A DNA stretch of 64,000 nt from NCBI RefSeq assembly GCF_029350945.1, contig NZ_JARKMS010000003.1, positions 368,969 through 432,968 on the forward strand, given 5' to 3'. The translations under genes and the position numbers were made by a program. The notes under the pieces were generated by a model. The model searched no databases, had not been told where the DNA came from, and saw only the letters and a program-made list of their open reading frames with translations. Below, one piece after another: positions 17,064 through 25,776 of the stretch (the stretch's first letter is position 1; each line of letters starts with the position of its first letter). This DNA is from Maribacter huludaoensis. GTDB taxonomy: Bacteria > Bacteroidota > Bacteroidia > Flavobacteriales > Flavobacteriaceae.

Positions 17064-18062
17064 ATGAATAAGTCGATTAATTTAAAACAACGTCCCGTAG
17101 GAACCCCTACACTTTCCGATTTTGAATTTAAAGAATTGGAAGATGAACTAACTATCTCTGATGGTGAACTTTTATTAGAGGCGAAATATATATCCGTTGA
17201 TCCTTACTTACGTGGTAGAATGAGCGATGCAAAATCATACGTTCCTCCATTTAAAGTGGGAGAACCTATAAGTTCCGGTATCGTAGCAGAAGTGTTGGAA
17301 TCTAATAATGGTAATTTCCAAAAAGGAGATTATGTATCGGGACTATTACAATGGAAAGAAAAGCAAATTTCTACAGGCGAAGGCTTGCAGAAAATAGATA
17401 AAAGCAAAGCACCATTAAGTGCCTTTCTAGGTATCGTCGGTATGACCGGATTGACCGCCTATTTAGGGCTTCATGAAATTGGGAAGCCTAAAAAAGGTGA
17501 AACCTTGGTAGTTTCTGGTGCTGCGGGTGCTGTAGGTAGTGTCGTAGGACAGATCGGTAAAATTCTTGGTTTAAATGTCATCGGTATAGCTGGTACAGAC
17601 GAAAAAATTGATATGCTGAAATCAGAATTCGGTTTTGACCACGGTATCAATTACAAAACAACCAAAGATATGAAAGCTGCTATTAAAGAAGCGGCACCAA
17701 ATGGAGTGGATGTCTACTTTGATAATGTAGGCGGACCAATTTCTGATGCTGTATTATTCAATATAAATCAGTTTGCTCGTATTATTATCTGTGGCGCTAT
17801 ATCGGTCTACAATAAAACTGAATTGCCCATGGCGGTTGCCTTACAGCCTTTCTTGGTAAAGAACAGTGCATTAATGCAAGGATTCATTGTGTCTAACTAC
17901 GCTGATAAATTTCCACAGGCAATGAAACAATTGTCTACATGGTTGGGCGAAGAAAAACTGACCTATAAAGAAACAATAGTAGAAGGTTTTGATAATACAC
18001 CACAAGCATTCTTGGATATGATGGATGGTAAGAACAAAGGTAAAATGATAGTAAAAGTCTAA
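17064..18062 (+). CDS. CurA/PTGR-like NADP-dependent oxidoreductase
   Basis: A 332-aa medium-chain reductase of the leukotriene B4 12-hydroxydehydrogenase / curcumin reductase (CurA) type. Signatures: SVDPYLRGRM near residue 50, GMTGLTAYLGL near 130, the NADPH motif SGAAGAVGS near 153-161 and NVGG near 225. Family enzymes reduce alpha,beta-unsaturated ketones and aldehydes. Preceded by a -7 box and a palindromic operator (17015-17044); 43 nt upstream of the Hsp31-like gene, with which it probably forms an operon. Confidence 0.88.
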   Translation: MNKSINLKQRPVGTPTLSDFEFKELEDELTISDGELLLEAKYISVDPYLRGRMSDAKSYVPPFKVGEPISSGIVAEVLESNNGNFQKGDYVSGLLQWKEKQISTGEGLQKIDKSKAPLSAFLGIVGMTGLTAYLGLHEIGKPKKGETLVVSGAAGAVGSVVGQIGKILGLNVIGIAGTDEKIDMLKSEFGFDHGINYKTTKDMKAAIKEAAPNGVDVYFDNVGGPISDAVLFNINQFARIIICGAISVYNKTELPMAVALQPFLVKNSALMQGFIVSNYADKFPQAMKQLSTWLGEEKLTYKETIVEGFDNTPQAFLDMMDGKNKGKMIVKV

Positions 18063-18105
18063 TAATAAGACTTCAAAATAATTGCGTAACTAAAAAGAAG
18101 ATAAA

Positions 18106-18783
18106 ATGAAAATATTATTTGTATTAACGTCTCACGATCAATTGGGAGACACGGGAAAGAAAACAGGATTTTGGGTTGAAGAGTTTGCAGCTCCATATTA
18201 TGCTCTTTTAGATAAAGGAGCAGAAATTACGGTAGCAACACCAAAAGGAGGTCAAGCACCAATTGACCCTAGTAGTGATACTGAAGATGCACAAACAAAA
18301 GATACCAAACGCTTTAAAGAGGATAAAGAAGCGCAAGAGATAATTGCCAACACAAAAGTATTGGCAGATGTAAATGCCAATGATTTTGATGCCGTTTTCT
18401 ATCCTGGTGGTCACGGACCGTTATGGGATTTGGCAAACGACCTTACTTCTGTAAAATTGATAGAGGCTTTTAATGAGCAAGAAAAGCCAATTGCATTTGT
18501 ATGTCATGCACCTGCGGCTTTAAAAAGAGTCTCAGGTACAGATGGTAATCCTTTGGTAAAAGGTAAAAAAGTAACAGGATTTACGAATAGTGAAGAGGAA
18601 GCTGTACAGCTAACTGAGATTGTACCATTTTTGGTAGAGGATATGCTACAAGAAAATGGCGGAATTTACTCTAAGAAAGAGGATTGGGCAGCATATGCGG
18701 TACAAGATGGTAATTTAATTACGGGTCAAAACCCTGCTTCATCAGAATTGGTAGCTGAAAAATTATTGGCTGCTCTGAAATAG
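18106..18783 (+). CDS. DJ-1/PfpI family (Hsp31-like) glyoxalase/chaperone
   Basis: A 225-aa class I glutamine-amidotransferase-like protein of the Hsp31/YajL/DJ-1 superfamily. The nucleophile elbow FVCHAPAAL places C133 beside H134, and the conserved glutamate is E25 in GFWVEEFAAP. Members act as glutathione-independent glyoxalases, deglycases or chaperones. This fits the upstream enone reductase in handling reactive carbonyls. A strong terminator follows at 18804-18837. Confidence 0.87.
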   Translation: MKILFVLTSHDQLGDTGKKTGFWVEEFAAPYYALLDKGAEITVATPKGGQAPIDPSSDTEDAQTKDTKRFKEDKEAQEIIANTKVLADVNANDFDAVFYPGGHGPLWDLANDLTSVKLIEAFNEQEKPIAFVCHAPAALKRVSGTDGNPLVKGKKVTGFTNSEEEAVQLTEIVPFLVEDMLQENGGIYSKKEDWAAYAVQDGNLITGQNPASSELVAEKLLAALK

Positions 18784-18803
18784 CACATAGATTAAATGAT
18801 ATT

Positions 18804-18837
18804 AAAAAGCCCGTAAGCTAATGTTTACGGGCTTTTT
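18804..18837. terminator. Bidirectional terminator
   Basis: AAAAAGCCCGTAA and TTTACGGGCTTTTT form a long stem with A and T runs on both sides. It lies between the convergent Hsp31-like (+) and SCO (-) genes and can serve both. Confidence 0.9.
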
Positions 18838-18863
18838 GTCAATAAATAATCAAACAATTGCAA

Positions 18864-19538
18864 TCAACTTTCTTCTAGCAAGGCATTTACATCAGTAATC
18901 AATTGTGCTATTGAAGCACGGTTGAGTCCATTGTAGATACCCCGTATGTGTTTATTTTTATCTATGAGCAAGAAGTTTTCTGTATGTAAAAAGTCATTGA
19001 TGTCCTTTGGTATACCTAAATCGTTCTCCACAAAATATTCGTTTCTACCTAAGTTGTAAATTTCAGTTTTATCACCAGTAACCAAGTGCCATTTTGAGTG
19101 TATTACTCCGTTTTTATCGGCATATGTTTTTAGCACAGAAACAGAGTCAATGGACGGAGTTACGGAATGTGAAAGAATAGCAACCTCAGGATCATCGAGA
19201 AAAGCCTCTTGTACTTTGGTCATATTGTTCGTCATCTTCAAACAAATGCCGGGGCATGTAGTAAAAAAGAAGTCGGTAATATATACTTGATTTTCAAATG
19301 ACTTCTGGGTCAATGTATCACCTAATTGATCAACCAGCTTAAAATCGGGAATCTTGTGAAATTGCTTTTCTTCATCTGTATTTGGAGTTATCCAGTGTGG
19401 TGTAAATGACTCATCATTGTAATATGGCAAGTGCTCTACCCTACTGGTTTCAGTTACCTGAATATTTTCTTTTTTTACCGTTTGTTTACAGGAAATCAAA
19501 ACAAGTATAACTGCTACGTGAAATAAAGTCTTTTTCAT
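18864..19538 (-). CDS. SCO family lipoprotein (copper chaperone/redox)
   Basis: A 224-aa thioredoxin-fold SCO1/SenC protein. Lipobox Cys17 follows a short signal peptide. The copper/redox motif C95-P-G-I-C99 and the third ligand H185 (FLHTENF) are all present. SCO proteins deliver copper to the CuA site of cytochrome oxidase or act as thiol-disulfide reductases at the membrane surface. Last gene of the YHYH-MORN-SCO operon, overlapping the preceding gene by 4 nt. Confidence 0.9.
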   Translation of the reverse strand: MKKTLFHVAVILVLISCKQTVKKENIQVTETSRVEHLPYYNDESFTPHWITPNTDEEKQFHKIPDFKLVDQLGDTLTQKSFENQVYITDFFFTTCPGICLKMTNNMTKVQEAFLDDPEVAILSHSVTPSIDSVSVLKTYADKNGVIHSKWHLVTGDKTEIYNLGRNEYFVENDLGIPKDINDFLHTENFLLIDKNKHIRGIYNGLNRASIAQLITDVNALLEES

Positions 19539-20155
19539 AAAGGTTCATTTTCTGATTTAACTACAACTTCATCTTCTAATTGGTAGCAAGAATTTGCTCG
19601 TCTTAGACCAAATATGCGTCCGTTTTTGGCTTCATAGTTTACATATAAGGTTCCGTTTTGTAACCAAGCCTTTTGTAGCCCTTCTTCCCTACCGTTTACC
19701 AATTGCCGTTCTTTTGCCAATTGCCCATCAGGATACCATTTTCTCTCCACACCATCCATTTTACCATTTACGTAATTCGCTTCTTGAGCTAACTGACCGT
19801 TTTCCCACCAGGTTTTGTAAGAACCTTCAAGTCGATTATTTTTATAATGATACTCAACCCTAAGAACTTCATTGACAGACCATCTTTTGGCGACTCCTTC
19901 TCTTTTTCCTTTAACAAAACCCACCTTTTCTGCCAATGTGCCGTTCTCATGTAAGGTTAATGCATAACCATCATAAGGTGAGTTTTTGTAACACCAGGTA
20001 CCTTCTAATTGATTAAGGGTCAACTCTTCCTTGAATTTAGTATCTTGATTGACTTCAACAGGGGTTGCTACCTGAGGCTTTGAACCGGAACTTTGTTTAC
20101 AACCGGTCTGCAACATCAGTGCAAGGCAAATGATATGGAAGTGTTTACTATTCAT
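19535..20155 (-). CDS. MORN-like (YwqK-type) repeat lipoprotein
   Basis: A 206-aa protein with lipobox Cys19 and at least five repeats of the form GxLxxExxYxNGKxxGxxxxWYxNGQL (for example YKTWWENGQLAQEA, KWYPDGQLAKE, KAWLQNGTLYV). Databases often label this 'toxin-antitoxin system YwqK antitoxin', but here it is an exported repeat protein and nothing else suggests a toxin-antitoxin system. Between YHYH and SCO genes with a 2-nt gap and a 4-nt overlap, so translation of the three is coupled. Confidence 0.8.
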   Translation of the reverse strand: MNSKHFHIICLALMLQTGCKQSSGSKPQVATPVEVNQDTKFKEELTLNQLEGTWCYKNSPYDGYALTLHENGTLAEKVGFVKGKREGVAKRWSVNEVLRVEYHYKNNRLEGSYKTWWENGQLAQEANYVNGKMDGVERKWYPDGQLAKERQLVNGREEGLQKAWLQNGTLYVNYEAKNGRIFGLRRANSCYQLEDEVVVKSENEPL

Positions 20156-20157
20156 TT

Positions 20158-20946
20158 TTAGTAACCTTGATATGGACCTGCAAATGCTAAATAGGAACCT
20201 GTAGTAGAATACACTTCATTGATAATGTGATAATGGTATTCTTCTTCACCATCAGTATACTGTGTGGTAGAAGTATGTCCACCAGAAGCATCTAAATCCG
20301 TTGGGTAATCTCCCGTTGCACTGCATTTACGTCCGTAAAGAAATACGCCGTCCAATAATATACCTACTAGGTTATCGTCGTCATTGGTAAAAGCCTTTGG
20401 CTCTAGGTGATAATGATACACACCAGGACCAATATGGGCACCTGTCCAATCTAAACTAGCAGCAGCTTGATCTAAGGCACCCCCACCTTCTTGGTCATTG
20501 AATATTGAAGAGCCGCTTACCGCAATACCAACAGTACCTAATTCTGTTTGTACAGTACTACCCGTTAAATCAGGAGTAGCATCTACACGTATGGTATAAG
20601 CATTGTTATTACTGGACATGATACTTGGAGTAAGGGCAACATCTGGCTCTTCTTTATATAGGGAATTACCCTCTCCCCAATAAACCGTTTCATGATTTGG
20701 AAGTCCGGTAGTCTCTATAACAACTTCGGAACCATCTAAATACACAGTCACGGCATCTGAATTAAACGCACTATACGCAACATGAAGCTCAGTGACTACT
20801 TCATCATCTACATCACTTTCGTCTGTTGTACTATCATCTATCACTCCATCATCTACACTGTCGCTACTACAGGCAACAAAGGTTATAAATGCTAATGCAA
20901 GAGCAAAAGAAATAGAGGGTATTTGTTTGATGTTATTTTTTCTCAT
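20158..20946 (-). CDS. YHYH domain lipoprotein
   Basis: A 262-aa lipoprotein (Cys26 after a hydrophobic signal) with an Asp-rich linker, followed by a YHYH domain: GVYHYHLEP and EEYHYHIINEVYSTTGSYLAFAGPYQGY. The paired YHYH motifs look like a metal (possibly copper) site; function is not established. First gene of a three-gene unit with the MORN-like and SCO lipoproteins. The pairing of YHYH and SCO proteins argues for copper or redox work at the envelope; that is inference. Confidence 0.8.
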   Translation of the reverse strand: MRKNNIKQIPSISFALALAFITFVACSSDSVDDGVIDDSTTDESDVDDEVVTELHVAYSAFNSDAVTVYLDGSEVVIETTGLPNHETVYWGEGNSLYKEEPDVALTPSIMSSNNNAYTIRVDATPDLTGSTVQTELGTVGIAVSGSSIFNDQEGGGALDQAAASLDWTGAHIGPGVYHYHLEPKAFTNDDDNLVGILLDGVFLYGRKCSATGDYPTDLDASGGHTSTTQYTDGEEEYHYHIINEVYSTTGSYLAFAGPYQGY

Positions 20947-21150
20947 AATTGACTTTTTAAATTGATTAATGTTATTAAAACAGTATAAAACTAATGTCTT
21001 GATTACTATGGATTTTTAAAAATCAGTGAACCGGTGGAAATTTTAAGTGAGACAGTGTTTTGATCAAGAAAGTTTGATGGCTATTTAAATTTGTAAGCCA
21101 GTAAATGTTTAGTAGGTAAAGACATATGATTTCATATTAATGTGAATTTG

Positions 21151-21903
21151 TTAGGATCTGTTCAGTGCTTGATTTAGTTTTGTAGCAATAATTTTTGTCT
21201 TATTCCTTAAATTTTTGGCAATAGAAAGTTGTCCTTTGGTTTGTAACAACCTGTCAATGACACTATTTTGATATTCTCTGCTTACTAGCAAATCCGGATA
21301 ATTTGATTGGTTGCCGTAGTTTTTCATACGCTGATAATTATAGCTGTCTTCCGGTAAAATTTCAATTAATGAAATATGCTTTTCAATGATAGGTTTTAGG
21401 CGCTCGTTTATAATATTTTCAATCTTGATTTGTTGATTGTTAAAGTTGTCAAGTTCATTGGGATAAGCGGCAATCAGTTTTTTGAGCGAATCACTTTCAA
21501 TAAATTCAAATTTATTGGTTGCATTAACTGAGTTTATGGCTTCATCCCTAACAATGGTTTTATGGTAATTTAGATTTACGATCATTGACTTGGCATCGGC
21601 AGTTAATTCCGCAGGTTCCATACCCAAATAATTTATGGTGTTTTGCAAGGTTTGTATATTCTTGGTATAGTCTGCAATGGCACTATCCAATACACCTAAA
21701 TTTGTATTCAGTTCTTGACTTAGACTTTTGTAGATTTTAACTTCTACAATTCTATTTTTTCTGGATTCGTTGATATCATTGATCTTCCATGCAATTAGAA
21801 GACCTATGACTATAAGTAGAATTTCGCCTAATGCGTAGATTAAATAGGTCTTGAATTTCTCTAATTTTATCAATCTACTTCTAACCTTTCTGAATAAGAC
21901 CAT
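21151..21903 (-). CDS. DUF6090 family membrane protein
   Basis: A 250-aa protein with one N-terminal transmembrane segment (about 18-40, TYLIYALGEILLIVIGLLIA) followed by INDINESRKN and a long, mostly helical soluble domain. This architecture and the WKINDINE segment are the hallmark of DUF6090, a family frequent in Flavobacteriia with no known function. Upstream are a 12-bp hairpin (21936-21963) and copy 2 of the structured repeat. Confidence 0.75.
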   Translation of the reverse strand: MVLFRKVRSRLIKLEKFKTYLIYALGEILLIVIGLLIAWKINDINESRKNRIVEVKIYKSLSQELNTNLGVLDSAIADYTKNIQTLQNTINYLGMEPAELTADAKSMIVNLNYHKTIVRDEAINSVNATNKFEFIESDSLKKLIAAYPNELDNFNNQQIKIENIINERLKPIIEKHISLIEILPEDSYNYQRMKNYGNQSNYPDLLVSREYQNSVIDRLLQTKGQLSIAKNLRNKTKIIATKLNQALNRS

Positions 21904-21935
21904 TTGTTTATATGCTTATCTTATTGATGATAAAT

Positions 21936-21963
21936 AAAGCTTCATGGCGGACCATGAAGCTTT
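21936..21963 (-). terminator. Perfect 12-bp hairpin, possible terminator
   Basis: AAAGCTTCATGG/CCATGAAGCTTT with loop CGGA. On the minus strand it is followed by a T-rich stretch. It separates repeat copy 2 from the DUF6090 gene and would end transcripts coming from the EF-hand gene. Confidence 0.6.
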
Positions 21964-21980
21964 GGGCTAACTTCAACAAA

Positions 21981-22083
21981 TTTTATTGGCACCGCCAAAG
22001 GGTATAATACCCCGAGGCTTGCTTCGAATTTAAAAGTGTGATTCCTGTGAATGCCTCATGGGCTTGCCCTAAGGTGTTTTACT
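21981..22083 (-). ncRNA. Structured intergenic repeat, copy 2 (candidate RNA element)
   Basis: Second copy of the element at 857-960. Its 5' hairpin is CCTTAGGGC/GCCC-A-TGAGG on the minus strand: the C-to-T change relative to copy 3 turns a C-G pair into a G-U pair that is allowed only in minus-strand RNA. The GCCTCGGGG segment and the GGGTAT/ATACCC and TTGGC/GCCAA stems are unchanged. It begins about 32 nt beyond the EF-hand gene stop. Confidence 0.6.
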
Positions 22084-22114
22084 GAATCAATATTTAGAAT
22101 AAACTGTGTAGAAA

Positions 22115-22396
22115 TTAATTTCTAGGTCTTCCTTTAGGTTTTGGAGCCTCATCAAATTCCTCTTTAGAAATAAAACCATCTTCATTGGTATCTATTTCAG
22201 AAAAGTTATCCTTTAATGGACCTTTTACTTCTTCTTTGGAAAGCTGACCATCCTCATCTGCATCCATTTCTTCTAAAAGTTTGGCATATGTTGGGGGCTC
22301 TCTTCTTTCACCTTTAGATTGTGCGTTAACTGCTACTGTTCCAAAAGCTACTAATAGGGCAAATAACAATCCTGTTTTTAATGTAATACGTTTCAT
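22115..22396 (-). CDS. Small exported EF-hand protein
   Basis: A 93-aa protein with a signal peptide (residues 1-25, ends VNAQ) and two EF-hand loops, DADEDGQLSKEE and DTNEDGFISKEE, each with Asp/Glu at the canonical calcium-binding positions. It should bind two Ca ions in the periplasm. The C-terminus is Pro/Lys/Arg-rich. Divergent from the LytS/LytTR genes at 22587, which is a common arrangement for target and regulator, though regulation is not shown. Confidence 0.87.
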   Translation of the reverse strand: MKRITLKTGLLFALLVAFGTVAVNAQSKGERREPPTYAKLLEEMDADEDGQLSKEEVKGPLKDNFSEIDTNEDGFISKEEFDEAPKPKGRPRN

Positions 22397-22586
22397 ATAT
22401 ATTTAATTTTATAACTAATATTCGTTAGCAAAGATGTAAGAATCTTTAATGCGGAATGGTCGTTTTAAGTGTTTGCCGTTTACTTTTAAGCGAAAGGTGT
22501 TCTATATACAATGAACGTTTAATTAGCAGCGGTTTATAGCACTGTTTTTAAGGTTGGGTTGAAAATTTATTCCTTTTATTTGTACC

Positions 22587-23654
22587 ATGAACAGACATAA
22601 GAATATAGTATTTCATGTAGCCTTATGGCTTTTGGTTTGGTCTACCGCATGGATCTTTAGTGGCAGCGATTTTCAGTTCGTACTGGAAAACGGTATGGTA
22701 CTTATTTTTCAAATAATAGTCATTGCTGTACTGATTTATTTAACAGTTCCATACCTTTTATTAAGAAGAAAGTACATCTTATTTGCATTAGCATCCATTG
22801 CAGTTGTAGTTGGCTTGACCTTAATTTTGACCAATGTAATCCCTTGGTCTGGAGGAATGGTTAACGAACCTAATATGGGTGCTTTGCCCGGACCAAGACC
22901 CGGACCAAGGTTTGACGGTGGAAGACCTTTACAAGAATTGCGAAGGCCACCTTCACGGTTTTTCATTAACTTACTTTTAATTACAATTGCCTATATCATT
23001 GCAACACTTGTAGAAATATTCTTGTTTGCACAACGTAAAGAAGAGGAAATCATCATCAATAAAAATGAAGCGTTACAAACAGAGCTTAAGCTATTAAAAT
23101 CACAGATCAATCCTCATTTTCTATTTAATGCCTTGAATAATATTTATGCACTATCTGCAATTGATGCCGGTAGAACCCAAAAGAGTATTAGCTATTTATC
23201 AGACATGTTGCGTTATGTGCTATATGAATGTGAACAAGAAATTGTACCGTTATACAAAGAGATAGATTATATTGAGAATTACATAAAACTGTTCTCCCTA
23301 AAGAGTAGTAAAACCTACCCTATTTCCACTACGTTTTCTATTGAAGATCGAAATGTGCCCATTGTACCCATGTTGCTGATTCCTTTTTTGGAAAACGCCT
23401 TAAAACATAGTAATATTGAAAAGATTGAAGGCACATTTATCAACTTGAAAATTACTTCATTTACTGATGGTATTGATTTTGAGCTGGAAAATTCAAAACC
23501 AGAGCATGTTATTGTAAAAGATGATGTTGGCGGTATTGGCATAGAAAATGTAAAAAAGCGTTTGGCTATCTTATATCCTGATCGACATGAATTAATGATC
23601 AATGAAACTTCTAAGGCGTTTAAGGTGAATTTAAAACTCAGATTACATGAATAG
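22587..23654 (+). CDS. LytS-type sensor histidine kinase
   Basis: A 355-aa kinase of the His_kinase (PF06580) class. About four transmembrane helices occupy residues 1-155, split by a Pro/Gly/Arg-rich loop (LPGPRPGPRFDGG). The phosphoacceptor is in SQINPHFLFNALNN (near residue 177), followed by an HATPase region with IPFLENALKHS and GGIGIENVKKRL. It overlaps the response regulator gene by 8 nt. The ligand is unknown. Confidence 0.9.
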   Translation: MNRHKNIVFHVALWLLVWSTAWIFSGSDFQFVLENGMVLIFQIIVIAVLIYLTVPYLLLRRKYILFALASIAVVVGLTLILTNVIPWSGGMVNEPNMGALPGPRPGPRFDGGRPLQELRRPPSRFFINLLLITIAYIIATLVEIFLFAQRKEEEIIINKNEALQTELKLLKSQINPHFLFNALNNIYALSAIDAGRTQKSISYLSDMLRYVLYECEQEIVPLYKEIDYIENYIKLFSLKSSKTYPISTTFSIEDRNVPIVPMLLIPFLENALKHSNIEKIEGTFINLKITSFTDGIDFELENSKPEHVIVKDDVGGIGIENVKKRLAILYPDRHELMINETSKAFKVNLKLRLHE

Positions 23655-24321
23655 TATAAACTGTATAGTTGTAGATGATGAAGAGTTGGCTAGGTCTTTA
23701 TTAATAACCTATATTGATAAATTAGAGTTTTTAAATTTAGTAGGTGAAGCTGAGAATCCATTAGAAGCTTTGAGCATAATGAAGGAAAAACAAGTTGACC
23801 TATTGTTTTTGGACATTCAAATGCCAGAAATAAAAGGGACGGACTTTGCCAAAATGCTCGGGTCTACAACCAAAGTAATTTTTACGACGGCTTATTCTCA
23901 CTATGCTTTAGAAGGATACGAATTAAATGCTGTAGATTACTTGTTGAAACCAATAACCTTTGAACGCTTTGTTACTGCGGTAAACAAGGTACAATCCAAT
24001 ACCACTATTGATAAATTGGATACTATAACCATAAAATCTGGGTATGATCTTCATAAAGTTAAGTATGACGATATTCTTTTTGTAGTAAGTGATAGTGAGT
24101 ACGTAACTTTTCACCTGAAAACCAAAAAAATAATCAGCAATCAGCGTTTAAAGGCATTAGAACAAGAGTTGCCTAGCAGTCTATTTATGAGAGTGCATAG
24201 ATCGTACATTGTCAATAGAAATTATGTCACTGGATTAAAAGGTAGAGATTTGCAATTATCCGATGTGATTATTCCGGTGAGTGATTCTTATTATGACCAT
24301 GTAAAACAAGAATTATTTTAG
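23647..24321 (+). CDS. LytTR family response regulator
   Basis: A 224-aa regulator: receiver domain (about 1-120) with acidic pocket DDEE, phosphorylated Asp in LLFLDIQMP and the conserved Lys in YLLKPI, then a LytTR DNA-binding domain (about 130-224) with MRVHRSYIVN. Partner of the overlapping histidine kinase. A 21-T homopolymer follows 33 nt after the stop. Confidence 0.92.
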   Translation: MNSINCIVVDDEELARSLLITYIDKLEFLNLVGEAENPLEALSIMKEKQVDLLFLDIQMPEIKGTDFAKMLGSTTKVIFTTAYSHYALEGYELNAVDYLLKPITFERFVTAVNKVQSNTTIDKLDTITIKSGYDLHKVKYDDILFVVSDSEYVTFHLKTKKIISNQRLKALEQELPSSLFMRVHRSYIVNRNYVTGLKGRDLQLSDVIIPVSDSYYDHVKQELF

Positions 24322-24353
24322 CGCACAACTCAATTAATTTTCTTTTTGCATCA

Positions 24354-24374
24354 TTTTTTTTTTTTTTTTTTTTT
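24354..24374. repeat. 21-nt thymine homopolymer
   Basis: An uninterrupted run of 21 T between the LytTR gene and the DUF4494 gene, followed five bases later by a perfect 14-bp palindrome AGTACTTAAGTACT (24379-24392). No hairpin precedes it, so it is not a standard terminator. The exact length may be unstable or mis-called. Confidence 0.85.
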
Positions 24375-24498
24375 GATAAGTACTTAAGTACTAATCAACT
24401 ATACCCATCATTTTGAAATTGTGAATATCTATTGCTTTTTTTAAGGTTGCAAACTATGACTAAGAAGTATATTTAGCACCCCAAAAAAAATATAAGAT

Positions 24499-25056
24499 AT
24501 GAGTGCAACGTGGTACGAGTGTAAAATAAAATATAGAAAATTAGATGATGCATCTGGAATGTTAAAGGTGAAAACCGAGCCATTTTTGGTAGATGCAATT
24601 TCTTATACCGAAGCAGAAAGTAGAATTACGGAAGAAATGTCCGCTTACCTAAGCGATACGGAAGAAATAAAGATTACGAATATAAAGGTTGCAAATTTTG
24701 CAGAAATTCATCCCTTTGAAAATTCGGACAGATGGTTCAAATCAAAAGTTTCTTTAATTGCCTTTGATGAAGAAAGTGGTAAAGAACGTAAAACCAACAT
24801 GTACCTTTTAGTTCAGGCCAATGACGTAAAAGAAGCATATGACAATACCATTAGTGTTATGAAAGATACTATGGGTGAATATTCTGTTCCTTCCATATCA
24901 GAATCACCTATTATGGACGTCTTCCCTTACTTTTCTGGCGAAGAGGATGATATGGAACGTGTTGCAAAATTTAATACGGTAAAAGACTCTGTACCCGTAG
25001 ATAATACTATGGATGAGGAGTTAGAACTTAGCGATGTGCTATCAAGTGAAGAATAG
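24499..25056 (+). CDS. DUF4494 family protein
   Basis: A 185-aa cytoplasmic protein beginning WYECKIKYRK and containing PFLVDAISYTEAE, IHPFENSDRWFKSKV and the ESPIMDVFPYF end of the conserved core. This matches DUF4494, restricted to Bacteroidota and of unknown function. The last ~30 residues are acidic. No obvious operon partner; terminator follows. Confidence 0.82.
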   Translation: MSATWYECKIKYRKLDDASGMLKVKTEPFLVDAISYTEAESRITEEMSAYLSDTEEIKITNIKVANFAEIHPFENSDRWFKSKVSLIAFDEESGKERKTNMYLLVQANDVKEAYDNTISVMKDTMGEYSVPSISESPIMDVFPYFSGEEDDMERVAKFNTVKDSVPVDNTMDEELELSDVLSSEE

Positions 25057-25075
25057 AAATTTCTATTTAAAATAT

Positions 25076-25107
25076 AAAAAGGAGGACTATTGAAGTCCTT
25101 CTTTTTG
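25076..25107. terminator. Terminator between convergent genes
   Basis: AAAAAGGAGGACT and AGTCCTTCTTTTT form an imperfect stem with A and T runs at either side, between DUF4494 (+) and the fasciclin gene (-). Confidence 0.75.
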
Positions 25108-25128
25108 TTTACAGAAAGTGTATACTGA

Positions 25129-25767
25129 TTACTTCATTATTAGCACATCATTAATAACGTGTACTACCCCATTGGAAGCTTCTACATTACCTAAAACAAT
25201 TTCTGTTCTATTACCTTTTTCATCCTTTAAGTTGATTTTATCACCCTTTAAACTTGCGGTCAAATCTTTACCTCCAACGGTTGTAAAGGTATATTTTCCG
25301 TTGGCTCCGTTAATAGCCTCTACGAGCTTGTCACTAGTAATTACACCAGATACAACGTGGTATTGTAATACTTGAGTCAACATTTCTTTGTTCTCCGGTT
25401 TACCCAATTCTGCAATCGACATTTTTTCAGGAAGTTTTTCAAATGCATTATTAGATGGGGCAAATACGGTATAGCTACCAGGTTCTGATAACATTTGGTC
25501 TAAATCTGCCGCTTTAAGCGCAGATACCAATGTGCTTAGCTCTTCATTTTTACTGGCAACCGCTGCAATACTTGTTGCCATCATTTCTTTCTTTTTGGCT
25601 TCTTCCTTCATTCTTGTTTCTTCAGCTTTCATTTCAGCCTCCTCCATGGCTACTTTTTCTTCCATGGCTTTTTTATCGGCATCTTTTTTCTTTTGCTCGT
25701 TACAAGATGCAAATGCCAATACCGCAAATGTCATTAGTGCAAAATTTTTGATATTTCTAGTTTTCAT
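25129..25767 (-). CDS. Fasciclin (FAS1) domain lipoprotein
   Basis: A 212-aa lipoprotein: signal with Cys near residue 21 (LAFASCNEQ), a highly charged Lys/Glu/Met coiled linker (about 25-70), then one FAS1 domain with TVFAPSNNAFEKLP and the closing GVVHVINDVLI. FAS1 proteins mediate adhesion or matrix contacts. I start at ATG 25765-25767 because it gives the lipoprotein signal directly; an upstream in-frame Met lies inside repeat copy 3, which ends 10 nt before this ATG. Confidence 0.87.
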   Translation of the reverse strand: MKTRNIKNFALMTFAVLAFASCNEQKKKDADKKAMEEKVAMEEAEMKAEETRMKEEAKKKEMMATSIAAVASKNEELSTLVSALKAADLDQMLSEPGSYTVFAPSNNAFEKLPEKMSIAELGKPENKEMLTQVLQYHVVSGVITSDKLVEAINGANGKYTFTTVGGKDLTASLKGDKINLKDEKGNRTEIVLGNVEASNGVVHVINDVLIMK

Positions 25768-25776
25768 AATTTTTGA

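Noticed and set aside
19535..20155. Toxin-antitoxin system because of YwqK name
   Set aside because: Exported MORN-like repeat lipoprotein in an operon with YHYH and SCO; no toxin gene.
24354..24374. T21 as terminator of LytTR
   Set aside because: No GC-rich stem precedes the T run.
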